NCBI RefSeq assembly: GCF_903944925.1
Contig: NZ_CAJATU010000072.1
Coordinates: 186,001-250,000 of the forward strand
Direction: 5' to 3'
Source of the DNA: an uncultured Rhodopila sp.
Lineage (GTDB): Bacteria; Pseudomonadota; Alphaproteobacteria; Acetobacterales; Acetobacteraceae
Length of the DNA: 64,000 nucleotides
In this document: positions 8,578-18,112 of the stretch, piece by piece
Layout of the letters: each line of letters opens with the position of its first letter
Numbering within the stretch: the first letter of the stretch is position 1
Program-made: the position numbers and the translations under genes
The notes under the pieces: model-generated
Seen by the model: the letters and a program-made list of their open reading frames with translations, nothing else
What the model was told of the DNA's origin: nothing
Database searches by the model: none

Positions 8578-8792
8578 ACGAGGTCTCCTGTCGTTGGTGT
8601 CACTTTGAACGCGGACCAGCCGCAAAGGTGCCATAGCATTTCCGGCGGCAGCACGGCACCCGGGGGCGGCAGCCGATCGGCCTATCGTAACGATCGGGAA
8701 GATTTCCCGCCGATTTCGGGAAACCTTGCCATGGACGGGCTGCGCATGATGCGGCACCTATCCTCACCGGGAAACGACAGGGGACTCCATCC
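8578..8792. other. Divergent intergenic region upstream of TonB receptor
   Basis: 215 bp between the PRC-barrel gene and the TonB receptor gene. It is GC-rich with several short inverted repeats. I looked for a cobalamin riboswitch because a TonB receptor follows, but did not find the conserved B12-box. It should hold promoters for both genes; no specific element can be supported. Confidence 0.4.
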
Positions 8793-11129
8793 ATGCCACC
8801 ACACGGAGCGCGCAGCGCGCGCAGACTGGGCGCCGCCGCCGCGTGCATGGCGCTGACCTGCGTGGCCGCCCGCGCGCAACAACCGCCCAGCATCAGCCTG
8901 CCGCAGATCGACATTATCGCCCCGTCGCCGCTGCTCGGCTCCGGCATCGACCGCGACACCGTGCCGGCGGAGACGAATGTGCTGAAGGGCAACGACCTGA
9001 CCCGCGGCGGCACCACCGCGCTACCCGACGCCGTGCGTGCGCTGAACGAGCAGGTGGGCGGCGTCAACCTTAATTCAGCGTCGGGCAACCCGTTCCAGCC
9101 GACATTGGTCTATCACGGCTTCCAGGCCTCCGCGCTCCAGGGCACGCCGCAGGGATTGGCCGTCTACGTCAACGGCGTGCGCTTCAACCAGGCGTTCGGC
9201 GACACCGTCAATTTCGACCTGCTGCCGGACGTGGCGATCGCGGAGATGAACCTGGAAGGCTCCAACCCGGTGTTCGGCCTGAACGCGCTCGGCGGTGCGC
9301 TGAACATCCAGCTCAAGAACGGCTTCACCTACCATGGCGGGGAGATCAGCGTCAGTGGCGGATCGTTCGGCACTTTCGGCGGCGACTTCCAGTACGGCAA
9401 GCAGAGCGGCGATACCGCGGTTTACATCGCGGCGAGCGGGCTGACCCAGGGCGGCTGGCGCGACTTCCAGTCCTCCGGCATCGAGAACTTCTACGGCGAT
9501 GTCGGCTGGCGCAGCGACACCGCCGAGGTTCATTTCGATGTCACCGTGGCGAACTCGGTGCTGAACGGGCCGGGGACATCGCCGGTGGAGCTGCTGGCAG
9601 CCGATCCGGCGGCGCAGTTCACCGGGCCGAATGAGATCGACAACACGTTCGTGCAGGTCAGCCTGTCGGGCAATGTGCAGCTCAGCGACACGGTGTCGGT
9701 GCAGGGCGTCACCTACTACAACAACTTCCTCCAGCGCGTTAAAAACGGTAACGCATCGAATGACACGCCGTGCACCGACGGGTCCGGCCTGCTGTGCAAC
9801 AGCGCCGGCTACAGCACGACATTCGGCGGCGCGACGATCCCGGCCTTCGCCGGGCCAAGTCAGTTCGCCTATTCGCAGTTGGACAACCAGACCACCAACA
9901 CCAACGGCTACGGCGCCTCGGTCCAGGCGACCGACACGCAGACCGTGTTCGGCTTCGACAACCACCTGGTGGGCGGCTTCAGCTTCGACGGCGCGCAGAC
10001 CGAGTTCACCGGCTCAAGCTCCATCGGCGGCATCGACTATGCGCGCAACTTCGTCGGCCCGGGTGTCGTCGTCGTCGAACCCGGCATCAATGCGCCGGTG
10101 CGGGTGGGGATCAGCGACGCGTATTACGGCGCCTTCGTCGCCGACACCTTCGACGTGACGGATCGTCTGGCGGTGACCGCCTCGGGACGTCTGAACGTGG
10201 CGCAGATCAACCTGAACGACCAGAACGGCGGCGGCCTGACCGGCAACCATTCCTACCAGCATTTCAATCCCGCCGCCGGCGTGACCTACAAGGTGACGCC
10301 ATGGCTGACCGCCTATGCCGGCTACGCGGATGCCAACCGCGCGCCGACACCGGCCGAGTTGTCCTGCGCGGGTCCCGCCGATTCATGCAGCCTGGCCAAT
10401 TTCTTTGTCGGCGACCCCAACCTGAAGCAGGTTGTCGCGCATACGATCGAGGCGGGGGTGCGCGGCACCGTCGGCATCGGGGACGACGGGCACCTGAACT
10501 ACAATCTCGGGCTGTATCGGAGCAACCTCGACGACGACATCATCTTCGTCAACAGCGTGACTTTGAACCGGGCCTTCTTCACCAATGTCGCACAAACGCG
10601 CCGGCAGGGCGTGGATGCCGGCATTCAGTACAAGACTCCCCGCTGGTCCGCATACCTGACCTATACGTACACGGACGCGACCTACCAGAGCGGCTTCGTC
10701 GAGGCCGCCGGCAATAACCCGGCTGCCGACGCCAACGGCAACATCTCCGTCAGCCCCGGCAACCGGCTGCCGGGAGTCCCGGCGCACCAGGGCAAGCTGG
10801 GGCTGACCTACCAGATCACCGATGCGTGGACGGTTGCGGGGGTCCTGTTGGCGCAGAGCGGGCAGTATCTGTTCGGCGATGCGGCCAATCTGACGCCTCA
10901 GTTACCGGCCTTCGTCACCCTGAACCTCAGCACCAGCTATCAACTGACGCCGCATGTGACGCTGTTCGCCTCGGTCGAGAATGTGACCGATGAGAAATAT
11001 TATACCTACGGGACGTTCTCGCCGACATCGTCGGTGTTTCTGTCACAGGCGCCGAATGCGACCAATCCGCGCGCCTACAGTCCGGCCGCGCCGGTTGGCG
11101 GGTTCGGCGGGGTGCGGGTGACGTTCTGA
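8793..11129 (+). CDS. TonB-dependent outer-membrane receptor
   Basis: 778 residues with a signal peptide (basic start, hydrophobic AAAACMALTCVA, cleavage near ARAQ). A plug domain lies at about residues 50-175 (YVNGVRFNQAFGDTVNFDLL and GLNALGGALNIQLKNG), and a beta-barrel follows to the C-terminus. The closing strands contain the family motif VENVTDEKYYTYG, and the chain ends in VRVTF with the terminal Phe expected for outer-membrane insertion. Such receptors import siderophores, cobalamin, metals or other ligands using TonB energy. There are no neighbouring TonB/ExbBD or uptake genes to indicate the ligand. It ends 1 bp before the convergent glycine-rich gene. Confidence 0.92.
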   Translation: MPPHGARSARRLGAAAACMALTCVAARAQQPPSISLPQIDIIAPSPLLGSGIDRDTVPAETNVLKGNDLTRGGTTALPDAVRALNEQVGGVNLNSASGNPFQPTLVYHGFQASALQGTPQGLAVYVNGVRFNQAFGDTVNFDLLPDVAIAEMNLEGSNPVFGLNALGGALNIQLKNGFTYHGGEISVSGGSFGTFGGDFQYGKQSGDTAVYIAASGLTQGGWRDFQSSGIENFYGDVGWRSDTAEVHFDVTVANSVLNGPGTSPVELLAADPAAQFTGPNEIDNTFVQVSLSGNVQLSDTVSVQGVTYYNNFLQRVKNGNASNDTPCTDGSGLLCNSAGYSTTFGGATIPAFAGPSQFAYSQLDNQTTNTNGYGASVQATDTQTVFGFDNHLVGGFSFDGAQTEFTGSSSIGGIDYARNFVGPGVVVVEPGINAPVRVGISDAYYGAFVADTFDVTDRLAVTASGRLNVAQINLNDQNGGGLTGNHSYQHFNPAAGVTYKVTPWLTAYAGYADANRAPTPAELSCAGPADSCSLANFFVGDPNLKQVVAHTIEAGVRGTVGIGDDGHLNYNLGLYRSNLDDDIIFVNSVTLNRAFFTNVAQTRRQGVDAGIQYKTPRWSAYLTYTYTDATYQSGFVEAAGNNPAADANGNISVSPGNRLPGVPAHQGKLGLTYQITDAWTVAGVLLAQSGQYLFGDAANLTPQLPAFVTLNLSTSYQLTPHVTLFASVENVTDEKYYTYGTFSPTSSVFLSQAPNATNPRAYSPAAPVGGFGGVRVTF

Positions 11130-11130
11130 G

Positions 11131-11784
<654 letters not shown>

Positions 11785-11937
11785 GGTCTTGCTCCCCGGC
11801 AAGCGTGAAGACGGCTTTATTGCCATCACTCTGATCCGGTCGCGCAAACTGTCAAACGACAGAAACGTGAAGTCGCTGAACGCCTGTTATAGTAAAATAC
11901 AATATAGAATCAGGTGCGTTTATAAAACTGTTGCTGG

Positions 11938-12180
11938 TTAATTCCTCTCAATCTGTGCGACATCTTGCTTTACCTCCGCCCGTTCCGTCCACCGGGTTTC
12001 GGGTCCTGCCTGCTGCAACTTGAACGCGCAGAGCGGCTCCTCGGCATAACTGCGCGGCCCGCGCAGTTGCGCCGCGGCGCGATCGAGATCCCGCACCAGA
12101 GCCTCCAGATCCGCCAGGTCGTCCGCCTTCGGCCGCAGTCCGGTCGCCTTCACCCGGGCCTCGAAGCTGATCTCGTTCAT
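11938..12180 (-). CDS. Small protein downstream of amidase, GatC-like layout
   Basis: 80 residues, beginning MNEISFEARVKATGL. The ATG at 12180 has GGAAGGAG about six bases upstream and lies 16 bp after the amidase stop, so it is the third gene of a small operon. The central segment (PKADDLADLEALVRDLDRAAAQL) is a helical pattern reminiscent of GatC- or AtzG-like subunits that bind amidase-signature enzymes. That comparison is by eye and weak. Otherwise it is a conserved-looking hypothetical protein rich in charged residues. Confidence 0.6.
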   Translation of the reverse strand: MNEISFEARVKATGLRPKADDLADLEALVRDLDRAAAQLRGPRSYAEEPLCAFKLQQAGPETRWTERAEVKQDVAQIERN

Positions 12181-12196
12181 CCGCGCTCCTTCCACG

Positions 12197-13588
12197 TCAA
12201 CCGACAAGGTCAGGGCGTTTCGCTCTCCATTGCGCAGCACTCTCATAAGCATGGCCGGCACGCAAGACCGTCGCTTCCTGGAACGGCTTGCCGATGATCT
12301 GAACACCGACCGGCAACCCGCCCGCACCGTAGCCGCAGCACAGGCTGAGCGCCGGTTGCCCCGTCACGTTGAACGGCATGGTGAAAGTCGGCTTTTCCAG
12401 CATCGCCCATTTCGGCACGTCGTGAATCTTCGGCGCCTCCGCCACCGCCGACGCGGTGATCAGGATGTCGAGGTCGGCCATCGCGTCGCGCATCTCCTCG
12501 CACAAGGCGCGGCGGCGGCGCAGCGCCTGCACATACTCCGATCCGCGCACCAGCGCGCCCCACACCAGGCGGTCGCGCATCAGTTCGCCGTAGTCGTTGA
12601 ATCGCTCCTTCAGCCAGGGCTCGTGCACGGCGTAAGCCTCGGTCAGCAGGATGATCCAGCCGGGCGCGTTGTACTCCGCCAGCGGCGACAGCGTGACGTC
12701 GCGGATTTCGGCACCCTGGTGGCGGAAGACATCGATCGCGTGTTCAATGCCACGCAGAGTGGCGGCGCTGACCGGATTGTCGGTTTCGTGGAAATGCCGG
12801 ATCACGCCGATGCGCAGGCCCTTCGCACCCGTGTCGATATCGGCCGTCAAATCCGGCACCGGCCGGGTGGCGCTGGCCGGATCGCCGGCATCGTAGCCCG
12901 CCATCGCCTGCAGCAGCAGCGCGCAGTCGCGCACCGTCCAGGCCATCGGACCGGTATGATCCAGGGTAAACGACAGCGGCAGCACCCCCCTCCGGCTGCA
13001 CAGCCCATAGGTCGGCTTGATCCCGGCGATGCCGCACAACGCGGCCGGGCCGCGGATGGAGCCGCCGGTGTCGGAGCCGGTGCCGCCCAGCACCAGGCCC
13101 GCCGCCACCGCCGCGCCGGTGCCGGAGGACGACCCGGCGGTGAAATGATCGGGGTTCCACGGATTGCGCGCCGGCGGCCAGGGCAGATCGAAGGACGGTC
13201 CGCCGATGGCGAATTCATGCGTCGCCAGCTTGCCCATCAGCACCGTGCCGGCTGTCGCCCAGTGCTGCACCACAACGGCATCCCCGGCCGGCACGTTGTG
13301 TTCCAGCAGGCGGGAATGCGCGGTCGTGCGGATGCCCGCGGTGCTGTAGATGTCCTTGTGGCCGATGGGGATACCGTCGAGCGGGCCTTTCAGCGCACCC
13401 GACTGCATGCGGGCCTCCGCGGCGCCTGCGTCCGCCAGGGCGCGCGCCTCCGTCACCAGCAGGAAGCTGTGCAGGCTGGCATCGTGCGCGGCGATGCGGT
13501 TCAGGCAGATCCGGGTCAGTTCCATCGGCGAGAGCTTGCGCGCTGCGATCAGCGCGGAGGCTTCGGCGATCGTGAGAAACGGGTCCAT
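12197..13588 (-). CDS. Amidase-signature family amidase (copy 1)
   Basis: 463 residues. The Ser-cisSer-Lys machinery is visible: Lys78 in DGIPIGHKDIY, the serines of TAGSSSGTGAAVAAG and the nucleophile Ser in GSDTGGSIRGPAALCG. Family members hydrolyse amide bonds of small molecules or act as GatA/AtzF-type enzymes. Here the start codon shares one base with the stop of the upstream AtzG-like gene (TGATG), so translation is coupled. It is closely related in motif spacing to the amidase at 13901-15298, suggesting tandem duplication. The substrate is unknown. Confidence 0.9.
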   Translation of the reverse strand: MDPFLTIAEASALIAARKLSPMELTRICLNRIAAHDASLHSFLLVTEARALADAGAAEARMQSGALKGPLDGIPIGHKDIYSTAGIRTTAHSRLLEHNVPAGDAVVVQHWATAGTVLMGKLATHEFAIGGPSFDLPWPPARNPWNPDHFTAGSSSGTGAAVAAGLVLGGTGSDTGGSIRGPAALCGIAGIKPTYGLCSRRGVLPLSFTLDHTGPMAWTVRDCALLLQAMAGYDAGDPASATRPVPDLTADIDTGAKGLRIGVIRHFHETDNPVSAATLRGIEHAIDVFRHQGAEIRDVTLSPLAEYNAPGWIILLTEAYAVHEPWLKERFNDYGELMRDRLVWGALVRGSEYVQALRRRRALCEEMRDAMADLDILITASAVAEAPKIHDVPKWAMLEKPTFTMPFNVTGQPALSLCCGYGAGGLPVGVQIIGKPFQEATVLRAGHAYESAAQWRAKRPDLVG

Positions 13589-13770
13589 CAACGGATATCC
13601 GCGACGAAGACGGTGGCGGGCTCGGCTTCGCGCGGCAGCGGCGCGGTGGCGCGGGCAAGCATGGCCTGGAACAACGGGTACGCATCGAACAGGACGGATT
13701 TCTGCGCATCCGTCAGTGACAGGCCGGTCTGGTCCAGCATCCGGCCGAAGGCTTCGGGGCTGAGCGGCAT
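13588..13770 (-). CDS. AtzG-like small amidase partner (DUF4089-like)
   Basis: 60 residues: a helical N-terminal part (LSLTDAQKSVLFDAYPLFQAM) and a tail PREAEPATVFVADIR. The pattern of two helices followed by an E-P-A-x-x-F tail resembles the AtzG/DUF4089 proteins encoded immediately before amidases. In the cyanuric-acid pathway AtzG forms a complex with the amidase AtzE. The TGATG overlap with the amidase gene supports a stoichiometric partner. Assignment rests on pattern and position. Confidence 0.65.
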   Translation of the reverse strand: MPLSPEAFGRMLDQTGLSLTDAQKSVLFDAYPLFQAMLARATAPLPREAEPATVFVADIR

Positions 13771-13835
13771 CGCCTGATCCTTTGCGCTGGTTGGCGGAGG
13801 ATGACCCGGCGAGCCCGGCCAGGCAAGGCCGCGTC

Positions 13836-13872
13836 GTCATGGTCCGCGCAGGCGGACCAGCCACGCCTTGCG
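13836..13872. repeat. REP-like palindromic intergenic repeat, copy A
   Basis: 37 bp that match 60432-60468 at 35 positions. The centre is a hairpin with arms GGTCCGC and GCGGACC, followed by CCACGCCTTGCG. It lies in the gap between the two amidase units. See copy B and the degenerate copy near 17981. Confidence 0.7.
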
Positions 13873-13900
13873 CTGCCGGTGGAGGCAAGGCACCAAACCG

Positions 13901-15298
13901 TTATTTGTCCGATACCATCGGCCTGCGCGCGCGGGTTCCCATCGCGCGTTCCAGCGCGTGCCCGACTTGCAGCACCAGCGCTTCCTCGAACGGACGGCCG
14001 CCGATCTGCAACGATAATGGCAGGCCGGTCTGACTGAAGCCGTTACAGATAGACAATGCGGGGCTGCCGGTAACGTTGAACGCGCGGTTGAAGAACGGCT
14101 GAAATCCCGACGCCATGGAGTCCTCGCCGATGGGCCGCGCCGGGCAGCGGGCGGTGGGGAAGATGACGACATCGACGGTCTTCATCACCTCCGCCAGCTC
14201 GGCGACCAGCCGGGTCCGCTCGCGCAGTGCGTTGATATAATCGGATGCCGTGACGAACGCGCCGGCCATCAGGCGGTGGCGGGCGAAGGCGCCGTACAAC
14301 TCCGGCGTGGTGCGCAGCCAGTGCTGATGAATCGCGTACGATTCGCTACGCGCGATCAGGCTGCCGACATCGGTGTAAACCCCGAATGGCGACAACCGGA
14401 CATCGGCGACGACGGCGCCCATGTCCGCCAACGCCGCCACGCTCGCTTCCAGCGCCGCAATCGTTTCCGGGTCAGTCAACAGATCGGCTTCGAAGAAATG
14501 CCTCACCACGCCAACGCGCAGGCCGGACAACGGAGCGCCGATACCGGCGGAATAGTCCTCAGCACGAAAAGACGCGCTGGCCGAGTCGGACGGATCGTGG
14601 CAGGCCAGCGCCTGCAGCATCAGCGCGCAATCCTCGCTGGTCCAGCACATCGGGCCGGCATGATCCAGTGAGAACGACAGCGGCAAAAGTCCCCGCCGGC
14701 TCAGCAGCCCGTATGTCGGCTTCAGCCCGGCGATGCCGCACCACGCGGCCGGGCCGCGGATCGAACCGCCGGTGTCGCTGCCCATGGCGCCGAGGCACAG
14801 ACCCGCCGCCACCGCGACGGCCGAACCGGACGACGATCCCGACGGATCCAGCGTCACGTCCCACGGGTTGCGCGCCGGCGGCCAGGGCAGGTCGAACGAG
14901 GACCCGCCGATGGCAAATTCCCAAGTCGCCAACTTGCTCGTTATGACGGCACCGGCGTCGCGCAGAAGGCCTGTGGTGAAGGCATCCTCCGCCGGGACGT
15001 GGTCTTTGAACAGCGCGGAATGGGCGGTCGTCGGGATGCCGGCGGTGTTGAAAATGTCCTTCAGGCCGATGGGAATGCCGTGCAGCGGTCCTTTCCAGTC
15101 CCCCGCGGCGATCTCCGCTTCGGCCTGCGTGGCATCCGCCAGTGCCTGTTCTTCCAGCAGCAAAAGATGACTGTTCAGGCGGCCGTCCAACCGTTTGACC
15201 CGCGCAAGGCAGGCCTCGGTCAGCTCGACCGGGGAGAGTTTCTTGACCCGGATCAGGGCGGATGCCTGTGCGATGGTCAAAAAATGCGGTTCGGTCAT
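13901..15298 (-). CDS. Amidase-signature family amidase (copy 2)
   Basis: 465 residues. Catalytic Lys80 lies in HGIPIGLKDIF, the cis-Ser in DPSGSSSGSAVAVAAG and the nucleophilic Ser179 in GSDTGGSIRGPAAW. It shares long conserved stretches with copy 1 (FAIGG.SFDLPWPPARNPW; KPTYGL.SRRG.LPLSF.LDH.GPM), so the two are paralogues in tandem. Unlike copy 1 it is not followed by a small GatC-like gene or preceded by an AtzG-like one. The ATG at 15298 is preceded by GAGG at modest distance. The substrate is unknown. Confidence 0.9.
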   Translation of the reverse strand: MTEPHFLTIAQASALIRVKKLSPVELTEACLARVKRLDGRLNSHLLLLEEQALADATQAEAEIAAGDWKGPLHGIPIGLKDIFNTAGIPTTAHSALFKDHVPAEDAFTTGLLRDAGAVITSKLATWEFAIGGSSFDLPWPPARNPWDVTLDPSGSSSGSAVAVAAGLCLGAMGSDTGGSIRGPAAWCGIAGLKPTYGLLSRRGLLPLSFSLDHAGPMCWTSEDCALMLQALACHDPSDSASASFRAEDYSAGIGAPLSGLRVGVVRHFFEADLLTDPETIAALEASVAALADMGAVVADVRLSPFGVYTDVGSLIARSESYAIHQHWLRTTPELYGAFARHRLMAGAFVTASDYINALRERTRLVAELAEVMKTVDVVIFPTARCPARPIGEDSMASGFQPFFNRAFNVTGSPALSICNGFSQTGLPLSLQIGGRPFEEALVLQVGHALERAMGTRARRPMVSDK

Positions 15299-15379
15299 CA
15301 AACGTGCCTCGGGTTGCGGATACGCCTCCGCAGCAAAGCAAATCCGATACCACTCTAAGGCGATGGAATCGCGGGTCTG

Positions 15380-16009
15380 CTACTCCATCCGCCAGCCCTC
15401 GTCCCGGACCATCACCGGCGTGCGGGTCTCGGCATTCCGTTCCGCTTCCGTCATGGCGAGCCAGAGTTCCAGCCGCTCGAGGACCTTGCGGGTGGGACTG
15501 GCGAGGTCGTGGCTGAGGGCTTCCGGCATGGCGTAGAACCGCAAGCCTTCGAGCTCCCCGTCGCCGCCCTTCGTTCCGCTGACGTGCTCCGCAGCCACTG
15601 CGAAAAACCGTGCGTTGAAGCGTATCGGCGCGCCGGGCGGGGTGACCGCGCGGGCCAGGTAGTGCAGCACGTCCAGCCGGGGCGGGTTGCCGAGCGACAG
15701 GCCGGTTTCCTCCTGCAATTCCCGCGCGGCGGCGGCGGCGAGGCCGCGGGCGAGGGCGGGATTGGCTTTCTTGCGCAGCATCGCCTCGGTGTGCGGCGAG
15801 ATTGCGGTTGCGCAGGGCGCCTTCATGTCGGCGGGATCGACCCGGCCGCCGGGAAACACCAGGCGGTTGGGCATGAACCGATGTTTCGCGCCGCGCATGC
15901 CCATCAGCATGTGCGTCTCGCCGTTCTCGACACGCCAGACGACCAGACTGGCCGCATGCTTGGCGCGGACGTTTTGCGCCCGGACAATCGTATCGGCGTC
16001 GTTAGGCAA
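15380..16009 (-). CDS. Nudix hydrolase
   Basis: 209 residues. The Nudix helix is RELQEETGLSLG, near residue 93, preceded by the partial box FPGGRVDPADMK. About 30 residues separate the GG of the box from the REL...EE part, so the domain belongs to the long-loop branch sometimes annotated as NUDT19-like. Such enzymes cleave nucleoside diphosphate-linked compounds, including CoA derivatives. The likely start is TTG at 16009, which overlaps the end of the nitroreductase gene by 8 bases, so the two are translationally linked. Confidence 0.85.
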   Translation of the reverse strand: MPNDADTIVRAQNVRAKHAASLVVWRVENGETHMLMGMRGAKHRFMPNRLVFPGGRVDPADMKAPCATAISPHTEAMLRKKANPALARGLAAAAARELQEETGLSLGNPPRLDVLHYLARAVTPPGAPIRFNARFFAVAAEHVSGTKGGDGELEGLRFYAMPEALSHDLASPTRKVLERLELWLAMTEAERNAETRTPVMVRDEGWRME

Positions 16010-16817
16010 GTTCGAATCCCCTGGCCTTCAGGTAGGCGGCAAAGCCGAAACGCTCCGGCACCGAAAGCTGGCGCGCGGCGTTCTCGCTCCAGCCCACGCC
16101 GTCGCGCGGCGGATAGATGTCGTTGTTCTTCAGGCTGGCCGCCGGAACCGGATCGCGGCGTTTGTCGTAGGCGGCGATGTCGGATTCCAGGCGGGTATCG
16201 TCGTAACGTTCCCGATGCACGACGACCGCGGGCGGCAGCCGCATCGACACCGGGCGGCGGAACTGCGGCCAGCCGACGGTCAGGCCGGCGACCGGGTAGA
16301 CGCCGTTCGGCAGGCCCAATAACGGCGAGACGCGCTCGATATGGCTGCGCACGTAGCTGATCGGGCAGGTGCCAAGGCCCACCGCATCGGCGGCGGCCAT
16401 GAACTGGCTCATCGCCAGGGCGCAATCGACGGCGGTGTTGAGGACCGTATCGAGATTGTTGTTGGCGTGCGGCATGCCGTGCATCGCGCACAGCTTCTGG
16501 CCCCGCCGCATGTCGCCGCACCAGACCAGGAAGACCGGTGCGGTGGCGATCCAGTCCATCGTGGCGATCCAGGTGGCGATCTGCTGGATGCGGGGGCGGT
16601 CGCGCATGACGATGATGGAATACTGCTGCAGGTCCGATTTCGCGGGCGCCGACTGAGCGGCGGCCAGCAGCGCGTCCAGCAGCGGCTCCGGCACGTCCTG
16701 ATCGGTGTAGCGGCGGGTAACGCGGCGATCGATCAGGCCGGCGATGGCGTCGGGGATGTCGATCCCCGGCAGGTCGATCCCGAATCGGGCCCGCAACAGC
16801 GCCTCGCCGTCGGCCAT
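16002..16817 (-). CDS. Nitroreductase family protein
   Basis: 271 residues. FMN-binding features include RRVTRRYTDQDVPEPLLDALLAAAQSAPAKSDLQQY near the N-terminus and GLGTCPISYVR in the middle. These match the NAD(P)H-dependent FMN oxidoreductases of the nitroreductase fold. The ATG at 16817 is chosen because AAGGAGAC lies just upstream. The gene is followed without a gap by the Nudix hydrolase and is divergent from the Ldh-family gene, whose start is 87 bp away. The substrate cannot be told from the sequence. Confidence 0.87.
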   Translation of the reverse strand: MADGEALLRARFGIDLPGIDIPDAIAGLIDRRVTRRYTDQDVPEPLLDALLAAAQSAPAKSDLQQYSIIVMRDRPRIQQIATWIATMDWIATAPVFLVWCGDMRRGQKLCAMHGMPHANNNLDTVLNTAVDCALAMSQFMAAADAVGLGTCPISYVRSHIERVSPLLGLPNGVYPVAGLTVGWPQFRRPVSMRLPPAVVVHRERYDDTRLESDIAAYDKRRDPVPAASLKNNDIYPPRDGVGWSENAARQLSVPERFGFAAYLKARGFELA

Positions 16818-16904
16818 CTGCGTCTCCTTGTTACGTACCGCTACCCTTGCCGGAAGGCCGGGGACGCGCAAGCTTTGCAGCCACCGCTTCCGGAGAAACC
16901 AGCC

Positions 16905-17969
16905 ATGCCCGCGTCGTACGCCGATCACCGCGCCCAGTTGAAGGCTATTTTGCTGGGGTGGGGGATGCCGGAGGAAAATGCGGAAACGACTGCGGAAATC
17001 CTGGCGTGGTCGGATCTGCACGGGGTGGACAGCCACGGGATTTCGATGCTCCCGGCCTATGACGGGCTGCGCCGCAACGGGCGGGCGCGAATGGACGCGC
17101 AGCCGCGGATTCTGCGCGAGACCGCGGTTTCCGCGCTGGTGGATGGCGGCGGCGGGCTGGGGCATGTGCCGGCGAAGTTCGCCATGGCGGCGGCGATCCG
17201 CAAGGCGAAGGCGGCGGGCATGGCGATCGCAGTCGCGAAACACTCGGCGCATTTCGGCGCGGCGGGGTACTACACTTTGATGGCGGCGGAGCAGGGTCTT
17301 ATCGGCGTGGCCTGCACATCGGCCTCCGGCATCCAGGTGGCGCCGACATTCGGCAAGCAGGCGCGGCTGGGCACCGACCCGTGGTCGTTCGCGGCGCCGA
17401 GCGCGGATGGCGTGCCGTTCCTGCTGGATATGGCGACGACGACGGTGGCGGCCGGACGGGTGCGCAACAAGGCGAATGAGGGGCTGCCGGCGCCGGATGG
17501 CTGGGTGCTGGACAGGGACGGCAAGCCGTCGAACGATCCGTTGGTGGCGAAAGAGAAAGGCGGGTTCCTGACGTCGCTGGGCGGGTCGCCGGAGAACTCC
17601 AGCTACAAGGGGTATGGTCTGGCGGTGATGGTGAACATTCTGGCGTCGTGCCTGTCGGGGGCGACGCTGATAACCGATCCGATGCACACGAAGAAGCCGG
17701 TAGGGCAGGATATCGGTCATTTCTTCATGGCGATCGATCCGGATATTTTCCGTGAGAGCGGCGATTTCCAGTCCGATGTCGCTTCGTTCATGGCGGCGCT
17801 GCGGGGGACCGCGCCGGTTGATCCGGCTCGGCCGGTGATGGTGGCAGGCGATCCGCAGTGGCGCTGCGCGGAGCGGCGGATGGTGGAGGGGATACCGGTT
17901 GGCGCCGGGCTGTTGAACCAGGTGCGGCAGATTGCCCGGGCCGCGGGGGCGGTGTGGCTGCTGGATTGA
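16905..17969 (+). CDS. Ldh-family (malate/L-lactate/ureidoglycolate-type) NAD(P)-dependent dehydrogenase
   Basis: 354 residues. Motifs of the type-2 malate/L-lactate dehydrogenase family include HGVDSHGISMLPAY near residue 40, VAKHSAHFGAAGYYTLMAA with the catalytic His, PTFGKQARLGTDPWSFAAPS and SYKGYGLAVMVNILASCLSG. Members oxidise 2-hydroxy acids such as malate, sulfolactate or ureidoglycolate. The ATG at 16905 follows GGAGA nine bases upstream. It may be functionally linked to the neighbouring amidases if the locus handles ureide-like compounds, but that is inference. Confidence 0.88.
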   Translation: MPASYADHRAQLKAILLGWGMPEENAETTAEILAWSDLHGVDSHGISMLPAYDGLRRNGRARMDAQPRILRETAVSALVDGGGGLGHVPAKFAMAAAIRKAKAAGMAIAVAKHSAHFGAAGYYTLMAAEQGLIGVACTSASGIQVAPTFGKQARLGTDPWSFAAPSADGVPFLLDMATTTVAAGRVRNKANEGLPAPDGWVLDRDGKPSNDPLVAKEKGGFLTSLGGSPENSSYKGYGLAVMVNILASCLSGATLITDPMHTKKPVGQDIGHFFMAIDPDIFRESGDFQSDVASFMAALRGTAPVDPARPVMVAGDPQWRCAERRMVEGIPVGAGLLNQVRQIARAAGAVWLLD

Positions 17970-17980
17970 GACTGTGGCCT

Positions 17981-18020
17981 GTCGCCGTGCGCGGAGGCGT
18001 ACCATCCATGCCTTTGCGGT
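17981..18020. repeat. Degenerate copy of REP-like repeat
   Basis: The segment around 17995-18018 (ACCATCCATGCC then TTTGCGG) resembles the right half of the 37-bp element found at 13836 and 60432. The left hairpin arm is degraded. It sits between the Ldh-family gene and panB. Confidence 0.4.
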
Positions 18021-18112
18021 GCCTCGTCTCGGCAGAGGCTCGGAGCATGCTCCGCGCGCAAGATTGCCCCTCGCCCGGATTCCGGGTACGCACCGCGCGG
18101 GAGATCCAGCGA

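Noticed and set aside
8578-8792. Possible cobalamin riboswitch upstream of the TonB receptor
   Set aside because: No B12-box or conserved core found; short inverted repeats alone are expected in GC-rich DNA.
16002-18005. 667-codon minus-strand frame covering the nitroreductase and the Ldh-family gene
   Set aside because: Only the last 271 codons show a protein family; the N-terminal part is Arg/His-rich antisense of the Ldh gene.
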